Positions 1 through 11,869 of a DNA stretch of 64,000 nucleotides are shown here, piece after piece. The DNA lies in the NCBI GenBank assembly GCA_963580455.1, contig OY756966.1, forward strand, positions 18,913,001 to 18,977,000, given 5' to 3'. Under the pieces are notes generated by a model, which saw only the letters and a program-made list of their open reading frames with translations, was not told where the DNA came from and ran no database searches. Positions within the stretch are counted from its first letter, which is position 1, and each line of letters opens with the position of its first letter. The translations under genes and the position numbers were made by a program. The stretch comes from Euonymus europaeus (Eukaryota; Streptophyta; Magnoliopsida; Celastrales; Celastraceae).

Positions 1-2379
1 TTATGTCATCGTTCATTACTCTCCTTATTATATTATATAATAAATCTTCTTTTGTGTCTAAAATTTGTATTTTTTTATTTAGAAAACTGCTTACAAATAA
101 CATAAGCCAAATGAATTTTTAACACTTCGTTCATTTTAAAAACTGTTTTTGAAAACTAAACTCAAAATCGTTTTTAATTATTGAAAACGAAAACAATATC
201 CAAACACACTCACCTGTTTCAACCCTAGATTTTTAGTTTAGATTCCTCCTAGCATAGGATGCCAATATCCACGAATTCTCATAAGTTGAATATTTACTTT
301 TGGAAACAAATCCATGTCACTTTTATCATCGGATCCTCTTTAAAAAGTCACGGACTTTTAATTTTCATAAATCTTCTTATCTTTAAAAAGTCACGAACCT
401 TTTACTTTCTCCCAAGATACAGATTTTGTGCACAATTTTCAAGAGATCATGGAATCATTTTTCAAAAGGCTGAACCACAGGTCCAATTTTTTATACAAGA
501 GGACAACATTTTCCTCTGTTCTTAGGCATCCCGAGATTTCTTCCTTTTACGAATTCCCACGACTTTACATCTCTACTCGTGACTCCTCAACTTCGCCTGT
601 GATTATCGATTTTCTAAAAAGGCAGATATGGAAATTACTCTAAAGGCATAGGTAGGAGTCGCTCTAAAAAGTGATAGTAAGGTGTTATTACTGACATCCC
701 ATCACTAGCTTTCCTCACTGTCATTATTATGTTTCTATCGCACTGTTTTATTTCTTCATTTTCTTTTAGTGAGCGTACCACGCTTCCTTCACCATTATTA
801 CTTTGTCATTACCCGTCTGTCCATCATCCATTCATCGTCTTACCCGAGACGACCTTTCTTTATAAATCTATTCGAATGCATTCCGTCACTTCTAATACCC
901 GATACTCTTGCTTTCCATCAAATTTTCTTCAGATCCCAGTCGACTTCGTTTAAGGTAACGGTTCTATTTTGCTTTAGTTAGGATTTCTGTAATTTGAATC
1001 AAGCCCTTGGTGTTTAGTGATTTCATTTCTTTTATAGATTAATGTATTTAGACTTCGTATATATGTTTGTTTATGATGGATTCAACTCGAAATCCGTATT
1101 TTGTTATCGAACTAAGGACTCAAGAAACACAACCCAAAAAACAGAAGGTATAGTGGAATTCAGAACTTCCCAACATCAGAAAAAAGCAAGAAGAAGAAAT
1201 CCAAAAAATTTCCAGAAAATCCCCGAAAAACCCGATCAAAAAGAAACTCAAAAATTTCCCAAAAAATCTCCAGACAAAACCTGATTTAGACTCACAACTC
1301 CGTTTTCTTTTTTTCCTGGAATTTTCCTTTCCCTCATCGAATCCCTGGCGTCTCTTCTTCCCTTTTTGTTCTTCTAGTGGCGCCAACTTTTCTTTCCATC
1401 TCTTCTACCTTCCATTTCTTCTTCCTAGGGTTAGTTCAAAAAACCTTGGGCCAATTTTAGAGCATTTAGGTTAACTAAATGGTTTGGGCCGGGCCGAGCC
1501 TTAAACGTTAATCCAAATTTGTCTTAATGATTTTTCTGATTGGGCCTATTCATCGGGCATAAGTGGCTGGTTTTGTATGCTTGTTGATGTAATGGTTTCG
1601 GCTAGTATGCGCTATACGGGTTGGTTTACGTAATTCCTTGAGGGCTGTATAATTTGTTATTTAATGCTGGGTTTCTTGTTCTTAATTTGAAAAACGGACC
1701 AAATGCACATGGGTTAGCTTAGTTGTTGGATATATATGATGGGCAAAGATATTTGGGTTTTAAATTCCTACTCAACAGATACTGTGCTAATTCATTCAGA
1801 TTTTGTATGTAATTCCGGCCTATTTGTACGTCATGTTTGGAAGCTTGAAATTGGTTGCGGGGTATTTGTTTTAAATTATTTGGATTGTGAGCTATCGTTT
1901 TAACCTCTTTTACACAATATTTGGACTCTATGATTGATTCCTAACAGTGATTTGAATTTGTCATGTACACAGTTTTTGCCTAGTGAGAATTTCCTATTAA
2001 TCAGAAGAATGCTGGATTTATTTGTGATGATGTTCTTAGTGTCCATTTTAATATTACTCTTTTTTGCGTATTTGATCCTTCGATTAGTGTGATTGATTCA
2101 GTTGCAAGACATGTAATATTTGGACGCTTATTATTTGAATAAAGTTGTGAGGAAATGTACGCTATTTCTATTCGAAAGGTCACAAATTGTTTTTATTTAT
2201 TTATTGTCATTATGAGTTATATCACCATTACGTGACAATTTAAAAAATCCAATGATTGTCATAGGTCGATATCTTTGAGGATAATTTAGGAGAATGGTAG
2301 AAAACCCTTTTACACTAGGGTATGTATACCAACATATAGGGATGTCAAAGAAAAGAAATCGTGATAATTCAAATATTCA
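1..2379. other. Non-coding, retroelement-derived DNA, no gene found
   Basis: No convincing coding frame is present. Short open frames here are low-complexity or phenylalanine/serine rich on both strands. Around 1468-1500 the sequence AGGTTAACTAAA followed by a GGGCC-rich stretch matches the same arrangement at 14106-14150 inside the LTR at 5677-14509, in the same orientation. Part of this stretch (roughly 1000-1900) is therefore probably a diverged minus-sense LTR of the same family. LTR ends could not be located. Confidence 0.45.
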
Positions 2380-2404
2380 CACCAAAACTGCCCCAGTTTA
2401 GGTG
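2380..2404 (-). repeat. Conserved stem-loop motif, copy 1
   Basis: Read on the minus strand this is a purine-rich loop (GGGG) between near-complementary arms CACCTAAACTG and CAGTTTTGGTG. Similar copies occur at 2521-2546, 4096-4121, 57864-57889 and, more weakly, 58003-58032. In the plus-sense element at 50284-61807 the motif lies about 130 bp after the end of pol. Confidence 0.6.
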
Positions 2405-2520
2405 TACACTTAATAATTGAATCTCACTCACATAAGGTCATCTCTAGGCCTTCTTCATCTGCCAATAAACTTCTATCTTTGTCAACCTATTGCCACCCTT
2501 CGAAGGCGAAATACGTGACG

Positions 2521-2546
2521 CACCAAAAACTGCCCCAATTTTGGTG
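2521..2546 (-). repeat. Conserved stem-loop motif, copy 2
   Basis: A second copy of the CACCAAAA-type inverted repeat with a G-rich centre on the minus strand (here with an A/G change in the loop). It lies about 130 bp beyond the 3' end of the frame at 2674-3120, so it would follow that frame in a minus-sense transcript. Confidence 0.6.
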
Positions 2547-2673
2547 CGTGTTCAATTGACTTATATTAAATCAAAACCCCATGTTAGCCAATGCTCTTCT
2601 TCCTTGGGCTGGATTGTTCTGGGGTGAATACGCATGAAAACGAATGGGACGCACCAATGCATAAAACATTAGT

Positions 2674-3120
2674 TTAAAATTCATTAACCCATCCTTCGGG
2701 TTCATCTTCAAATTCATCCCAAAAATCATCGAGATCACTATTAATGGAATCATCAAACTCTAAGGCTTCTTCATCCGTAATAAATTTATTGATAATATCA
2801 TCCACATGATCAGTAATAAGGTCAAATAAAATTTGATCACAAATTTGAAAAAATAGTGTTGTTTCAAGAATGTGCTTGCGTGGATCAAATGGTAAATTAA
2901 AATAATGAAATATATGCAAACATTCTATTTTGACAGAATCAACATTTAAAATAGGATAACTCCAAGAACGCTCAAAATCGTCCCAATGATGAATGACAAC
3001 ATTAATCTGTTCATTTTCTAATTCATGATAAAGATGATTGGGTTTTTTTTGTGAAAAATGATTGTCAAAGATGGGGGTTGAAAACCTTTGTAGAATATAT
3101 TGAAGTGAAGTGGATGCCAT
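2674..3120 (-). CDS. Unrecognised 148-codon frame within retroelement DNA
   Basis: An open frame of 148 codons starts at the ATG at 3120 and ends just before a stem-loop motif. I do not recognise the product. The N-terminal two thirds has mixed composition with many aromatic and histidine residues (for example HHWDDFERSW). The last ~45 residues are strongly acidic, rich in Asp and Glu, and there is no signal peptide or membrane segment. It is flanked upstream by a 27-bp tandem repeat (3203-3272) and a ~50-bp minisatellite (3587-3865), and lies in DNA that looks like the variable region of an Ogre/Tat-like element. It could be a retroelement accessory frame, a captured host fragment, or chance. 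No zinc knuckle, protease or polymerase motif is visible. Confidence 0.35.
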   Translation of the reverse strand: MASTSLQYILQRFSTPIFDNHFSQKKPNHLYHELENEQINVVIHHWDDFERSWSYPILNVDSVKIECLHIFHYFNLPFDPRKHILETTLFFQICDQILFDLITDHVDDIINKFITDEEALEFDDSINSDLDDFWDEFEDEPEGWVNEF

Positions 3121-3202
3121 TTAGACACGAGAGAACCAAGCAGGAGGATCTCAATGCAGGAACGTGAGTGAAATCAAAAGCAAAACATTAAGTGATACCT
3201 GT

Positions 3203-3272
3203 GATATATGCGACAGTGATATTGGATGGGATATATACGACAGTGATATTGGATGGGATATATGCGATAGTT
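3203..3272. repeat. 27-bp tandem repeat, about 2.6 copies
   Basis: Two adjacent 27-bp units at 3203-3229 and 3230-3256 differ at one position, and a partial third unit follows to 3272. Each unit begins GATATAT and ends GATATTGGATGG. Confidence 0.85.
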
Positions 3273-3586
3273 GGCGGAGATAGTGAGATGAGGTGATGCT
3301 CAGATAATCGTTATTTAGTAGAGGGTGGTGATGAATGAAAGAGATGGACTGTCTTCAATTTCCTAACCAAGGACCCAATTATTTCCTATCAAGACTCACG
3401 ACCAATTCTCTCGACCAATTCTCTCTTTTTTTCTCCAATATTTGCTCTCCAAAAGTTTCTGATTTCTCTCCCTCCTAGACCTCCAAAGGATCCTCCATAC
3501 TTTTTCAAAAAGGGGAATATATATAGGGTGATAAGGATGAAGTTGAGAGTTATTTTAGATTTTCAAAAAATAGACAAAAAGAAAAG

Positions 3587-3865
3587 AGGTGTGGAAAAAT
3601 GTGTGGGTTGGTGTTGAAAAATGAATAAAGAAGAAAAGAAGTGTGGAAAAATGTGTGGGTTGATGTTGAAAAATGAATAAAGAGGAGCAATGTGTGAAAA
3701 AAAGGTGTGGGTTGATGTTGAAAAATGAATAAAGAAAAAGAGGTGTTGAAAATGAATAAAAGGGGAAGAGAAGTGGAAAAATGTGCGGGTTGTTGTTGAA
3801 AAATGAATAAAGAGGAGAGAGGTGTGGAAAAATGTGACAGTTGTTGTTGAAATAAAAATAATAAT
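3587..3865. repeat. About 50-bp minisatellite, five copies plus a partial
   Basis: Units of about 50 bp start near 3590, 3641, 3690, 3771 and 3821, with a shortened unit near 3741. Each contains GTGTGGAAAAATGTG, then TGTTGAAAAATGAATAAAG. The plus strand is almost free of C. The array lies in presumed non-coding retroelement sequence, where Tat/Ogre elements are known to build tandem arrays. Confidence 0.8.
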
Positions 3866-4095
3866 AATGGAATTAGTATTTGAAAAATGGGGTGGGCTTT
3901 TGTTTGAGTTTTGGATTGGGCTTGATTTTGGTTTGGGTTGATTTTAAATTGGGTTTGGTTTTGAGTTATGAATTTGGGGTAAATTTGGTTTGGAAAAAAT
4001 TGGGGTAATGATTTAGGTTCAAGTTGAGCAACGGGTCAGGCTTTTCCTTTGGGCTGAATCGTTCTAGGGTGAAATACATGATAACGAATGGGACA

Positions 4096-4121
4096 CACCA
4101 AAAACTGCCCCAGTTTTGGTG
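4096..4121 (-). repeat. Conserved stem-loop motif, copy 3
   Basis: The best-preserved minus-strand copy: arms CACCAAAACTG and CAGTTTTTGGTG flank a short G-rich loop. A flank beginning TGGGCTG and including GAATGGGAC is shared with 2600-2660, showing that the two places derive from related sequence. Confidence 0.6.
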
Positions 4122-5656
4122 CGCATTTCAAATTACTGTCATTAAACCTAAACACCATGAAGTCCATTATGCGCTTACAACCTTATCAATACAAGGCAAA
4201 TTGACGACCAATTCTGAAACTATTCACAATTCAACAAACTCAACTCTCAACTATCATTCTCCAAATAATCTGGAATCTAAATTTACAGTCTAAATTGAAT
4301 TATTTATTTTATATTTTCCTTTATCGGCAATCTACTTCATTAACAGGCTGAGCTGTACTTTTAGTTTTGCTACTTCGAAAATCAATTAGTGCTTGCATTC
4401 TATCGGTTCCATTATTATGGTCAGTCGCGATTGCAAGCGAGTGTTATAGCGGTGGCCGTGACTTTGTGTTTGTGCAATTTTGATTAATTGAAAAACCTCG
4501 GTATGTGCAAATGAAAACTTTTATGAGATTTAAAAATATGGTCATTAATGAAAAATGCATGATGATGGGAATCTTGAACCATATCGAATTTTGAGAAATT
4601 ATCCATAATCCATAGCGTTTTAACATAAAATTCCTTAGTACATCTCGTCAGTTTCAACGTGTATGGGCAAAATACATAAAATTTTCTTGGATTCTCCATA
4701 GCATCTCTGATAGACTGTATACCGTTATCCTCTTGTTCTGATGGGTCTTGATCTACATCTTCCACATATTGCCCCATCGACTCAACCGATATGGTACTAT
4801 TTCGTACGTATGTGGCTTATAGGTAATGGCTCAATTTCGATAGTGCTCAAGATTCTCATGTATGCAATGCAAATTAAAAACAATGTAAAAAGTGAACAAG
4901 ATCAAGAATATATACAAAAATATATGTGCAAACAAAATCAACGTATATAAAAACTCCATATGTACATCAAAACATCTCACGTATGTACAAAAATAGAACC
5001 ATATATATACAATAAAGTAAAACCTCCTATATACAAAAAGATAAAATCGTGTATGTACAAGCAACACAACACATGTATATATACAATAAAACAAAACATC
5101 ATATATACAAACTAAATAGAATCACGTATATACAAGCACAACAACAATATGTACCACATAGTAATGTTAGAAGTAGTTTCCTGTGTCATATAACTCTATG
5201 GTCGTTGGTTATGGACAATCTAGGATCCCGACTTATCCCCAGCCAGTGTCCATTGCTAGAATAGCCTGGGTCCCCCTTAATAGAGGAGTGGGTCGAGTGA
5301 GAATTTTTCGCGAGCCTGCACGGGGATTGGAATCCCTCGAAGGTCTCGTTTACTTCATCCTCTTCTAAGGGTTTTGAGCCTGAGTTGTTGTACTCATGAA
5401 AAGGTATAGTGCACAATGTGTGAAGACAATAATATAAAAAGCTCAAAAACATATCAACAATCAACAAAAAGAAATAATAATAATAATAATAATAATAAGA
5501 ACATATCAATCAAATTTAGAGAAATAAAACACCAAATATATTTAATTAAAAAATAACAAAATTCAATAATGGGATAAGGAAAATTAAATTTAATTGGCCC
5601 AACTCACTAGTTTTTTTTTTAAAAAAAGAGATATATTCACATTTAAAAAGTAGTGC
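4122..5656. other. Non-coding retroelement-like DNA with degenerate 25-bp repeats
   Basis: No supported gene. From about 4905 to 5150 there is a degenerate repeat of roughly 24-26 bp in which ACAA-rich blocks alternate with TATAT or GTATGT. It gives rise to a low-complexity Phe/Tyr-rich frame on the minus strand that should not be taken as coding. An (AAT)n microsatellite lies at about 5472-5498. If the primer-binding site at 5657 is real, this would be the start of the minus-sense internal region, but no gag can be read. Confidence 0.5.
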
Positions 5657-5674
5657 TCCCCAGCAGAGTCGCCA
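5657..5674 (-). promoter_or_regulatory. Primer-binding site of minus-sense Ogre/Tat-like element
   Basis: On the minus strand the sequence TGGCGACTCTGCTGGGGA begins two bases after the LTR end. A TGG-initial 18-mer at this spacing is the usual form of a tRNA primer-binding site. I recall this motif from Ogre-type elements primed by tRNA-Arg, but could not check it. It fixes the minus orientation of the LTR at 5677-14509. Confidence 0.6.
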
Positions 5675-5843
5675 GTTGTCACAACCGGTTTTGCGAAAGA
5701 AAATTTAAAGAAGAGTCGCCACCAATTGTAATAGGTGCAATTGGTCACCAATAAAAATAATTTGGTCTGCGAAAATCCATAAAATGGGTAATCGAGTTTG
5801 TTACGTATGGTGAATGTGTAAGGCACTCCACAACGTCTGTTTT

Positions 5844-5859
5844 AAAAACAGTTGTCAAT
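5844..5859. repeat. Target-site duplication, left of LINE
   Basis: The 16-bp sequence AAAAACAGTTGTCAAT is repeated exactly at 11870-11885, on the far side of the LINE. A related LTR fragment near 42130-42165 has the same surrounding sequence without an insertion. Confidence 0.92.
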
Positions 5860-5861
5860 AA

Positions 5862-7608
5862 ATGGAGAATACGGAGATTGAGTGTTCTCCCGAGGAAGCT
5901 GACCTACTTGTGCGGAGCAACAAAAAAGTGAAAACAGGCAGGGCGGATGGCGGTAGGGACGACGATAACTGTTCCATGGATAGCAGGGTCGAGGAGACCC
6001 CTATGGAGGAAGATGGTAATAAAACAACAAAGCCTTCTTTTCGTGATACTTTGTTGGGTTGTGAGAATGCTCCACGATCACATCAGGGGGAGGATAAGGA
6101 GGAAGTAGAGTTAGTTTCAGATGATGAGGAGGGTTTTATAGAAGATGATGAGGACCTGGATTGCCCAGTGATACGGGTGTCTAAGGCAGAAAAAAAGATG
6201 TTACGATCTCCTTGGAGACAGACTTTGATCATTAAGATTTTGGGGCGGACTATCGGTTATAAATTTCTTCTTAGTAAGATCAATAACCTCTGGCGACCTA
6301 AAGTGTTCATGGAGCTTGTGGCTATTGGCAATGACTATTATATAGTTAAATTTGCGTCCAAGGACGATTATGAATTTGCGAAGTACGCAGGGCAATGGAT
6401 GGTGATGGATCATTACCTAATTTTGACCCCGAGCAAGATAGTATGGAGTGGTTGTTAGTGTGGGTTCGCCTTCCATGTTTGTCAATTGAATATTATGATT
6501 ATGAATTTCTCATGAGTGTAGGAGAAAAAATTGGTAAGCCAGTTAAGATTGATAATGCTACGGATTCCGCCTCTCGGGGGAAGTTTGCTAGGCTATGTGT
6601 GGAAGTTGATTTAACCAGGCCTTTGTTATCCAAATTCAAATTAAGGCGTCGGGTTCGCCTTATAGAGTATGAGGGAATTCATTTAGTTTGTTTTAAATGT
6701 GGTTGTTATGGGCATAGGCAAGAAACATGTTTGCTTGCTACTGGACCTGCCATGGAGAATGAAGGGAGACTACTAGCTAAAGGCAGCGGTGTGGAGGGGA
6801 CTCGACCCGCAGAGACTCGGAGGTGGAATGATGTTCGGGAAGTGAATCCGGAATTATTGGAGGATTATAGCCCTTGGATGTTGGTAGGGATTAAGTCTCG
6901 GTGTGGGTCTAGGAAACCAGCTGGTATTACCATTAATGGGGGAGTTTTTGGATCTAAAATGAGTAACAAATCAGCTCAACCTCAATCAGGGGCTGAAAAT
7001 CCTCCCAAAAGTTCACGGTTTGCCATTCTAAATATAGAGGAAAATCAGGAAGCTAATTTGGTGGAGGATAATGGGGTTGCCAATAATAGGGAGGGCCACA
7101 ATCTATGGGCCAGGTTGAGCAGAGTGCACCAAATTATTCTGGTCGAGGACGCAGGCCCAATGTTTGGGTTGCCCAGGCCGGGGTAAGTGGTCAAAAAGAC
7201 CTGAGTACAGTAGCAGAGCCCAGTTCGACAGTGTTACCTAGTAAGACTAAGGTAGCTCCTCAGTCTTTAGCTGTTACCCGATCTAGGAAGGCTGCTGCTG
7301 AAGAAAGTCATGTTGTGGTACGGGGGTCTAGGAGCGGAAAGGATATCACTCGTTCGGTGGTCTGGAATGAAGGTGTCCCCTATGAGGATACAGTTGATGC
7401 TCACTTATTGACCTTGCTCAATGAAGAACACTATCAGGATCCCCCACCTCTGATGGTGAATATAAATGGTATGGAGACTGAAGAGAGAGACATTGGCGGT
7501 CGTCAGTCTATGGAGGAGGGCAATGCTATCTTGATCTTGAACAAGGGAGATGAACGAGTGACCTTGGATGGTAGGCAAGCCCTGGTTGCAAAAGGGGTTG
7601 ATATCTAG
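5862..7608 (+). pseudogene. LINE ORF1, DUF4283/zinc-knuckle protein, frameshifted
   Basis: This is the RNA-binding first protein of a plant L1-like element, which packages the element's RNA. The first part (5862-6458) starts at an ATG two bases after the target duplication. After an acidic N-terminus it contains a DUF4283-like domain, with the run KVFMELVAIGNDYYIVKFAS at about codons 147-166. Near 6415-6440 the reading frame changes: the matching continuation NFDPEQD lies in another frame (6395-7186). That second part carries a CCHC zinc knuckle, CFKCGCYGHRQETC (6689-6730), as expected for this family. A further frame change near 7105-7186 leads into a low-complexity tail ending at 7608. At least two frameshifts make it inactive. 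Family identity is firm; exact breakpoints are approximate. Confidence 0.85.
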
Positions 7609-7701
7609 TTGGGATTTGCATTGGTATGATGGTGTATTTCCTGTATTCTGGGACAAGTTTTTTGGAGTCGTTAGGTTGCTGAAATTTATGTTATCATATA
7701 T

Positions 7702-10700
7702 ATGGATTGTATGATTTCGAACTGTCAAGGTGCGGCTTCTCGAGATTTTAGTCGTGCTCTTAATGATTTATTGAAATGGTATAAGCCTGGTATTTTAGGA
7801 TTGTTGGAGACAAGGGTGAGCAGAGTTCACGCAGATGAGATTTGCAAAAAATGGCCTTATGATAATTGGGTCCGAGTAGAAGCAGTGGGATTTAGTGGTG
7901 GCTTATGGCTTTTCTGGAGGGATTATTATCAAATTGAGATTCTTAGAACTCATCCGCAATTTATTCACTTGCGTGTTAAACAAGGTTCTACTCAACCTTG
8001 GGTTTTGTTTGTAGTATATGGAAGCCCGGATCCCTATCTTCGTAAATTTCTATAGAGGGACTTGACTAAGGAGAACATGGAGATTATGGAACCATGGATT
8101 GTTGCTGGAGATTTCAATTCAATTACTTCACCGAAAGAGTTCAATTCATATAGTAAATCGGCGATGAATAAAAGCTCAGGTTTCATTGATTGGATTTTTT
8201 ATCAAGGTTTGATTGATATGGGTTTCTCAGGCCCTCGGTTTACCTGGACCAAAGGTCACAATATGGAGACCTTGAAGGGGGCGAGACTTGATCGTGCTCT
8301 TTGTAATGGCAGTGGAAGGGAGTATTTTCCAAATGCTTCTATTTTACATCTTCAAAAAAACCAATATGATCACTCTCCTCTATTGATTCATTTTAATAAT
8401 CAAAGAAATGACATGTGTAGACCGAGTTTCAAATTTCAAGTTGCATGGCTTACGCATCCTCAATTCAGCAAGGTGGTTAGAAAAAGTTGGCAGTTTGGGG
8501 TTCCTTTTGGTATGAATATTGGGGGTCTGGCCTTTGTACTGCAGGATTGGAATCGGTCCACTTTTGGGTGCATTTTAGAAGAAAGAGGAGGCTATAGGCA
8601 TGACTTGGTGAGGTTCAAAGGCGGCTTGTGTTGAATTTTCTAGGTAGTTTCATCGGTTGGAGTTAAAATTAAGAAGAGAGTTGGATATTATTCTGCATTA
8701 GGAGGAAATTTTGTGGTATCAAAAGTCACGGGAGGACTGGATTCGTTCTGGCGATAGAAACGCCAAATACTACCATGCTTCAACAGTAGTTAAAAGATGC
8801 CAAGCTAGGGTGGAAGCGTTGAGAGATATGGGTAATAATAATATATGGGTGTCCGATCCTAAAGAGCTTCAAAGCATGATTGTTGAGTTTTTTAGATCTT
8901 TATTCACGGATGATAGTCAATGCGATGTTTCTTTGATGTGTCGTGGTTGTTTTCCTGTTTTGCATCATGATAGTATAGAGTTAATGAAAGTAAGATTCAC
9001 GCAAGACGAGATCAAGCGGGCGTTGTTTGATATGGCTCCCTTCAAAGCTCCGGGTCCTGATGGTTTTCATGCCGGATTCTATCAACGGATGTAGAGTATT
9101 ATTGGTTTGGATTTGTGCAGCCTGGCTCTTAGTTTTTTTGACACTAGCATTCTTCCTCCTAATATTAATGATACCTTGATTGTGCTTACTCCTAAGGTTT
9201 GCAGGCCTGAGATGGTTCACCAATTCAGGCCCATCAGCTTGTGTAATGTGGCTTATAAAGTGATTACGAAAGCAATGACGAATAGGCTCAAGCAAGTCCT
9301 GTTGTGTCTAGTGGCTCCTAACCAAAGAAGCTTTGTGCCTGGTAGATAGATCACTGATAACATTATTATTTCTCAGGAGGTTTTGAATTCGATGGCTAGA
9401 TGTAGAACGGGCCGAGGATATATGGCTATCAAGATCAATTTGGAGAAGGCCTATGATCGTCTTTCTTGGGCTTTTATCAAAGACACCCTACAAGAGGCGG
9501 GTTTTCCTGATGATTGGGTCCGTAATATTATGAATTGTGTCGCTACCTCTCATATGTCAATAGTGTGGAATGGCAACAAATGGGAGTATTTTTCAGCCAA
9601 ATCGTGGAATTCGACAGGGGGATTCTACATCTCCTAATCTTTTTGTGATGTGTATTGAGCTATTGGGACATCTGATTAATAATGCAGTTTATAGCGGGAG
9701 TTGGAACGCTGTTAAACTTTTGCCTCACGGGCCAAGGTTATCGCATCTATTTTTTTCCAGATGATATGGTTTTATTTGCTGAAGCAACAACATAACAGAT
9801 GAAGGTTGTCATGGACTGTTTAGATTTATTCTGTGCTAGCTCGGGCCAACGAGTTAGTTTTCAAAAATCCCAGATTTATGTGTCCAAGAATGTGAATGGA
9901 GCTGTTGCTATTGATTTATCAAATATGTTGGGTATTCCTCTAACAAAGAATTTGGGTATGTATTTTGGTACTCCTTCGATCCATGGAAAGACTTTCGCAA
10001 AGTAGTACCATATATAGTCGATCGAATATTTTCCCGTTTGGTTGGTTGGAAAACAAGGTATCTTTCTCTTGCTGGCCGAATCACTTTGGCAAAATCTGTG
10101 TTAAATTCCATTCCAAGTTATGTGATGCAAACTTCGTTACTGCCAAAAGCTTTGTGTTTGCATATTGAGCGTTTGACTCATATATTTTTGTGGGGTGGAA
10201 GTGCGGAGAGGAAGCCGGTTAGTATGGTGAATTGGGATCAGGTTTGCACTCCAATAAGAGAACGGGGTTTGGGGCTTCGAAAAATGGAGCAAATGAATCA
10301 TGCATTTTTGGCCAAAGTGGGTTGGAGACTAATCCAGGAAAAGCAAAGCTTATGGGCTAGTGTTGTTGCTAATAAATATATGAGAAGAGATGCTAATATT
10401 TTTGAGGTTTTAGCGAAAACAAGGTTCTTCAAATTTATGGAAGGGTCTTGTTAAATCAAAATATGTTCTGGAGTTGGGTATCAAATCTTTGGTTCGTAAT
10501 GGTAGAAGCACTCGGTTTTGGCTTGATACTTGGCTGGGTAACAAACCATTAATTGAGTTTTGTTTAAGAGAAATCTCTTTGGTTGATAAGCATAGCTTGG
10601 TGGTTAGTTATTGGGTGCCAAGCGGGTGCTGGTTGTGGAGCAAGTTAAAGGACCTACTGCCGGGTTATATTGAGCAACAATTGGCTTTTTTCATGTTGTG

Positions 10701-11834
10701 TGAAGAGGATGGCATGGTGGACAGGATTTGTTGGGGATTGTCCAGCACTGGAAATTTTTCGATAAAGTCTGCGTATGAGGCTACTGCAGGAGGTTCTGAG
10801 TCTGCTGTTGATCCAATTTGGATAAAAATTTGGAAGCTTAGCATTCCTCAGCGCATCAAAGTATTTGTTTGTCAAGTGGCATGTGTAATATGGAATGGGT
10901 GAAACGAAAGTTTACAATTGACCCGACTTGTAAGTGTTGTAGAGATGAGGAGGAGGATGTTCAGCACCTATTCCGGTTGTGTCCGAGAGCTGCTCAGATT
11001 TGGCATTGCTTGTTACCGGTTCAAGAGAGGGAGGCACAACATGGGTTATCTTTTCATGCGTGGCTATTTCAAAATCTTTGCAAGAAGAATGCACATGCAT
11101 TATCGACTAATTGGGCTGATATGTTTGTGGTGACATTATGGAATATTTGGAGATGGCGGAATGATTATGTATTTAACGATAATGTTCCCTCTCTAACATG
11201 GAAAGTGGAGTGGATCAAGCACTCCATGGTTGAGATTGTTAATTCATTTGCTAATCGGGATTCTTTGAAGGGCATGGGTGCTACTGGGCGAGTTAAAGAG
11301 ATGAGATTAGTGGGCTGGGACCCTCCTCCTATTGATTGGGTGAAGCTCAACACGGATGGCTGCTGTAAAGGTAGCTCTCGGGTAGCAACAGTTGGGGGGT
11401 TAGTTCGAGATTTTGGAGGAAGATGGTTAGTGGGGTTCTCTATTAATATTGGGAGTTGCAGTGCCGTAGAGGCGGAGTTATGGGCAGTGTTCAAATGCCT
11501 TTCTTTGGCGTGGGAGTCGGGTTATCGGAAGATTATTCTTGAGACAAATTCTCTTATTGTGTCTTCTTGGCTTCAGAACAACGAGTGTCAATCGATTCTG
11601 CCCATCAACCTAGTTCATGTGTGTCGTACGTTATTGAGGAAGAACTGGATGGTTAAGGTTCGTCATGTGTATCGAGAAAGTAATCGGTGTGCGGATAGTC
11701 TTGCGAATATGGCTCCCCTAAATGGGAGGGGAGGTCGAGTGATGTATCGGCCTCCAATGGAGATTAGGGAGACATTAAGAGATGATATCATTGGAGTTTC
11801 TTTGCCTAGACATGTCACGAGAATAGTTGAGTAG
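7702..11834 (+). pseudogene. LINE ORF2: endonuclease, reverse transcriptase, RNase H, broken
   Basis: This second LINE protein nicks target DNA and copies the element's RNA into it. The endonuclease (7702 to about 8400) shows SNCQG, LLETR, VAGDFN and YDHSPL motifs of the APE type, with an in-frame stop at 8053-8055. The reverse transcriptase region begins near 8960 with FKAPGPDG, followed by FRPISLCNVAYK, INLEKAYDRLSW and GIRQGD. There are in-frame stops at 9092-9094 and 9347-9349 and several frame changes. The catalytic DD pair at 9760-9765 is preceded by a Pro codon and a one-base shift instead of the usual FADD. A zinc-binding region follows (FSIKSAYEA, then CKCC and HLFRLCP, 10750-11000). 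The RNase H domain (11335-11720) keeps NTDG, AELWAV and CADSLA but has Asn (11547-11549) where the family has its third acidic residue. Confidence 0.9.
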
Positions 11835-11869
11835 TTAGTTTTGGGTGTTTCCATCCTTTGGATCTAAAA

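Larger units (their letters stand above)
5860..11869 (+). mobile_element. L1-like LINE (non-LTR retrotransposon), decayed
   Basis: The element is about 6.0 kb, has exact 16-bp target duplications and ends in a short A tract merging with the duplication. ORF1 (5862-7608) has a plant LINE nucleic-acid-binding layout. ORF2 (7702-11834) has endonuclease, reverse transcriptase, zinc-binding and RNase H regions in that order. Both are broken by stops and frameshifts. The ORF1 ATG lies only two bases inside the insertion, so there is no 5' UTR. The 3' UTR is about 30 bp. It inserted into an existing LTR and is therefore younger than that LTR. Confidence 0.92.

Noticed and set aside
1120..1386. 88-codon minus-strand frame with basic and hydrophobic halves
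   Set aside because: Low complexity, in LTR-like DNA, with no family match that I recognise.
4831..5094. Minus-strand 87-codon frame resembling a membrane protein
   Set aside because: It comes from a degenerate 25-bp tandem repeat; hydrophobicity is compositional.
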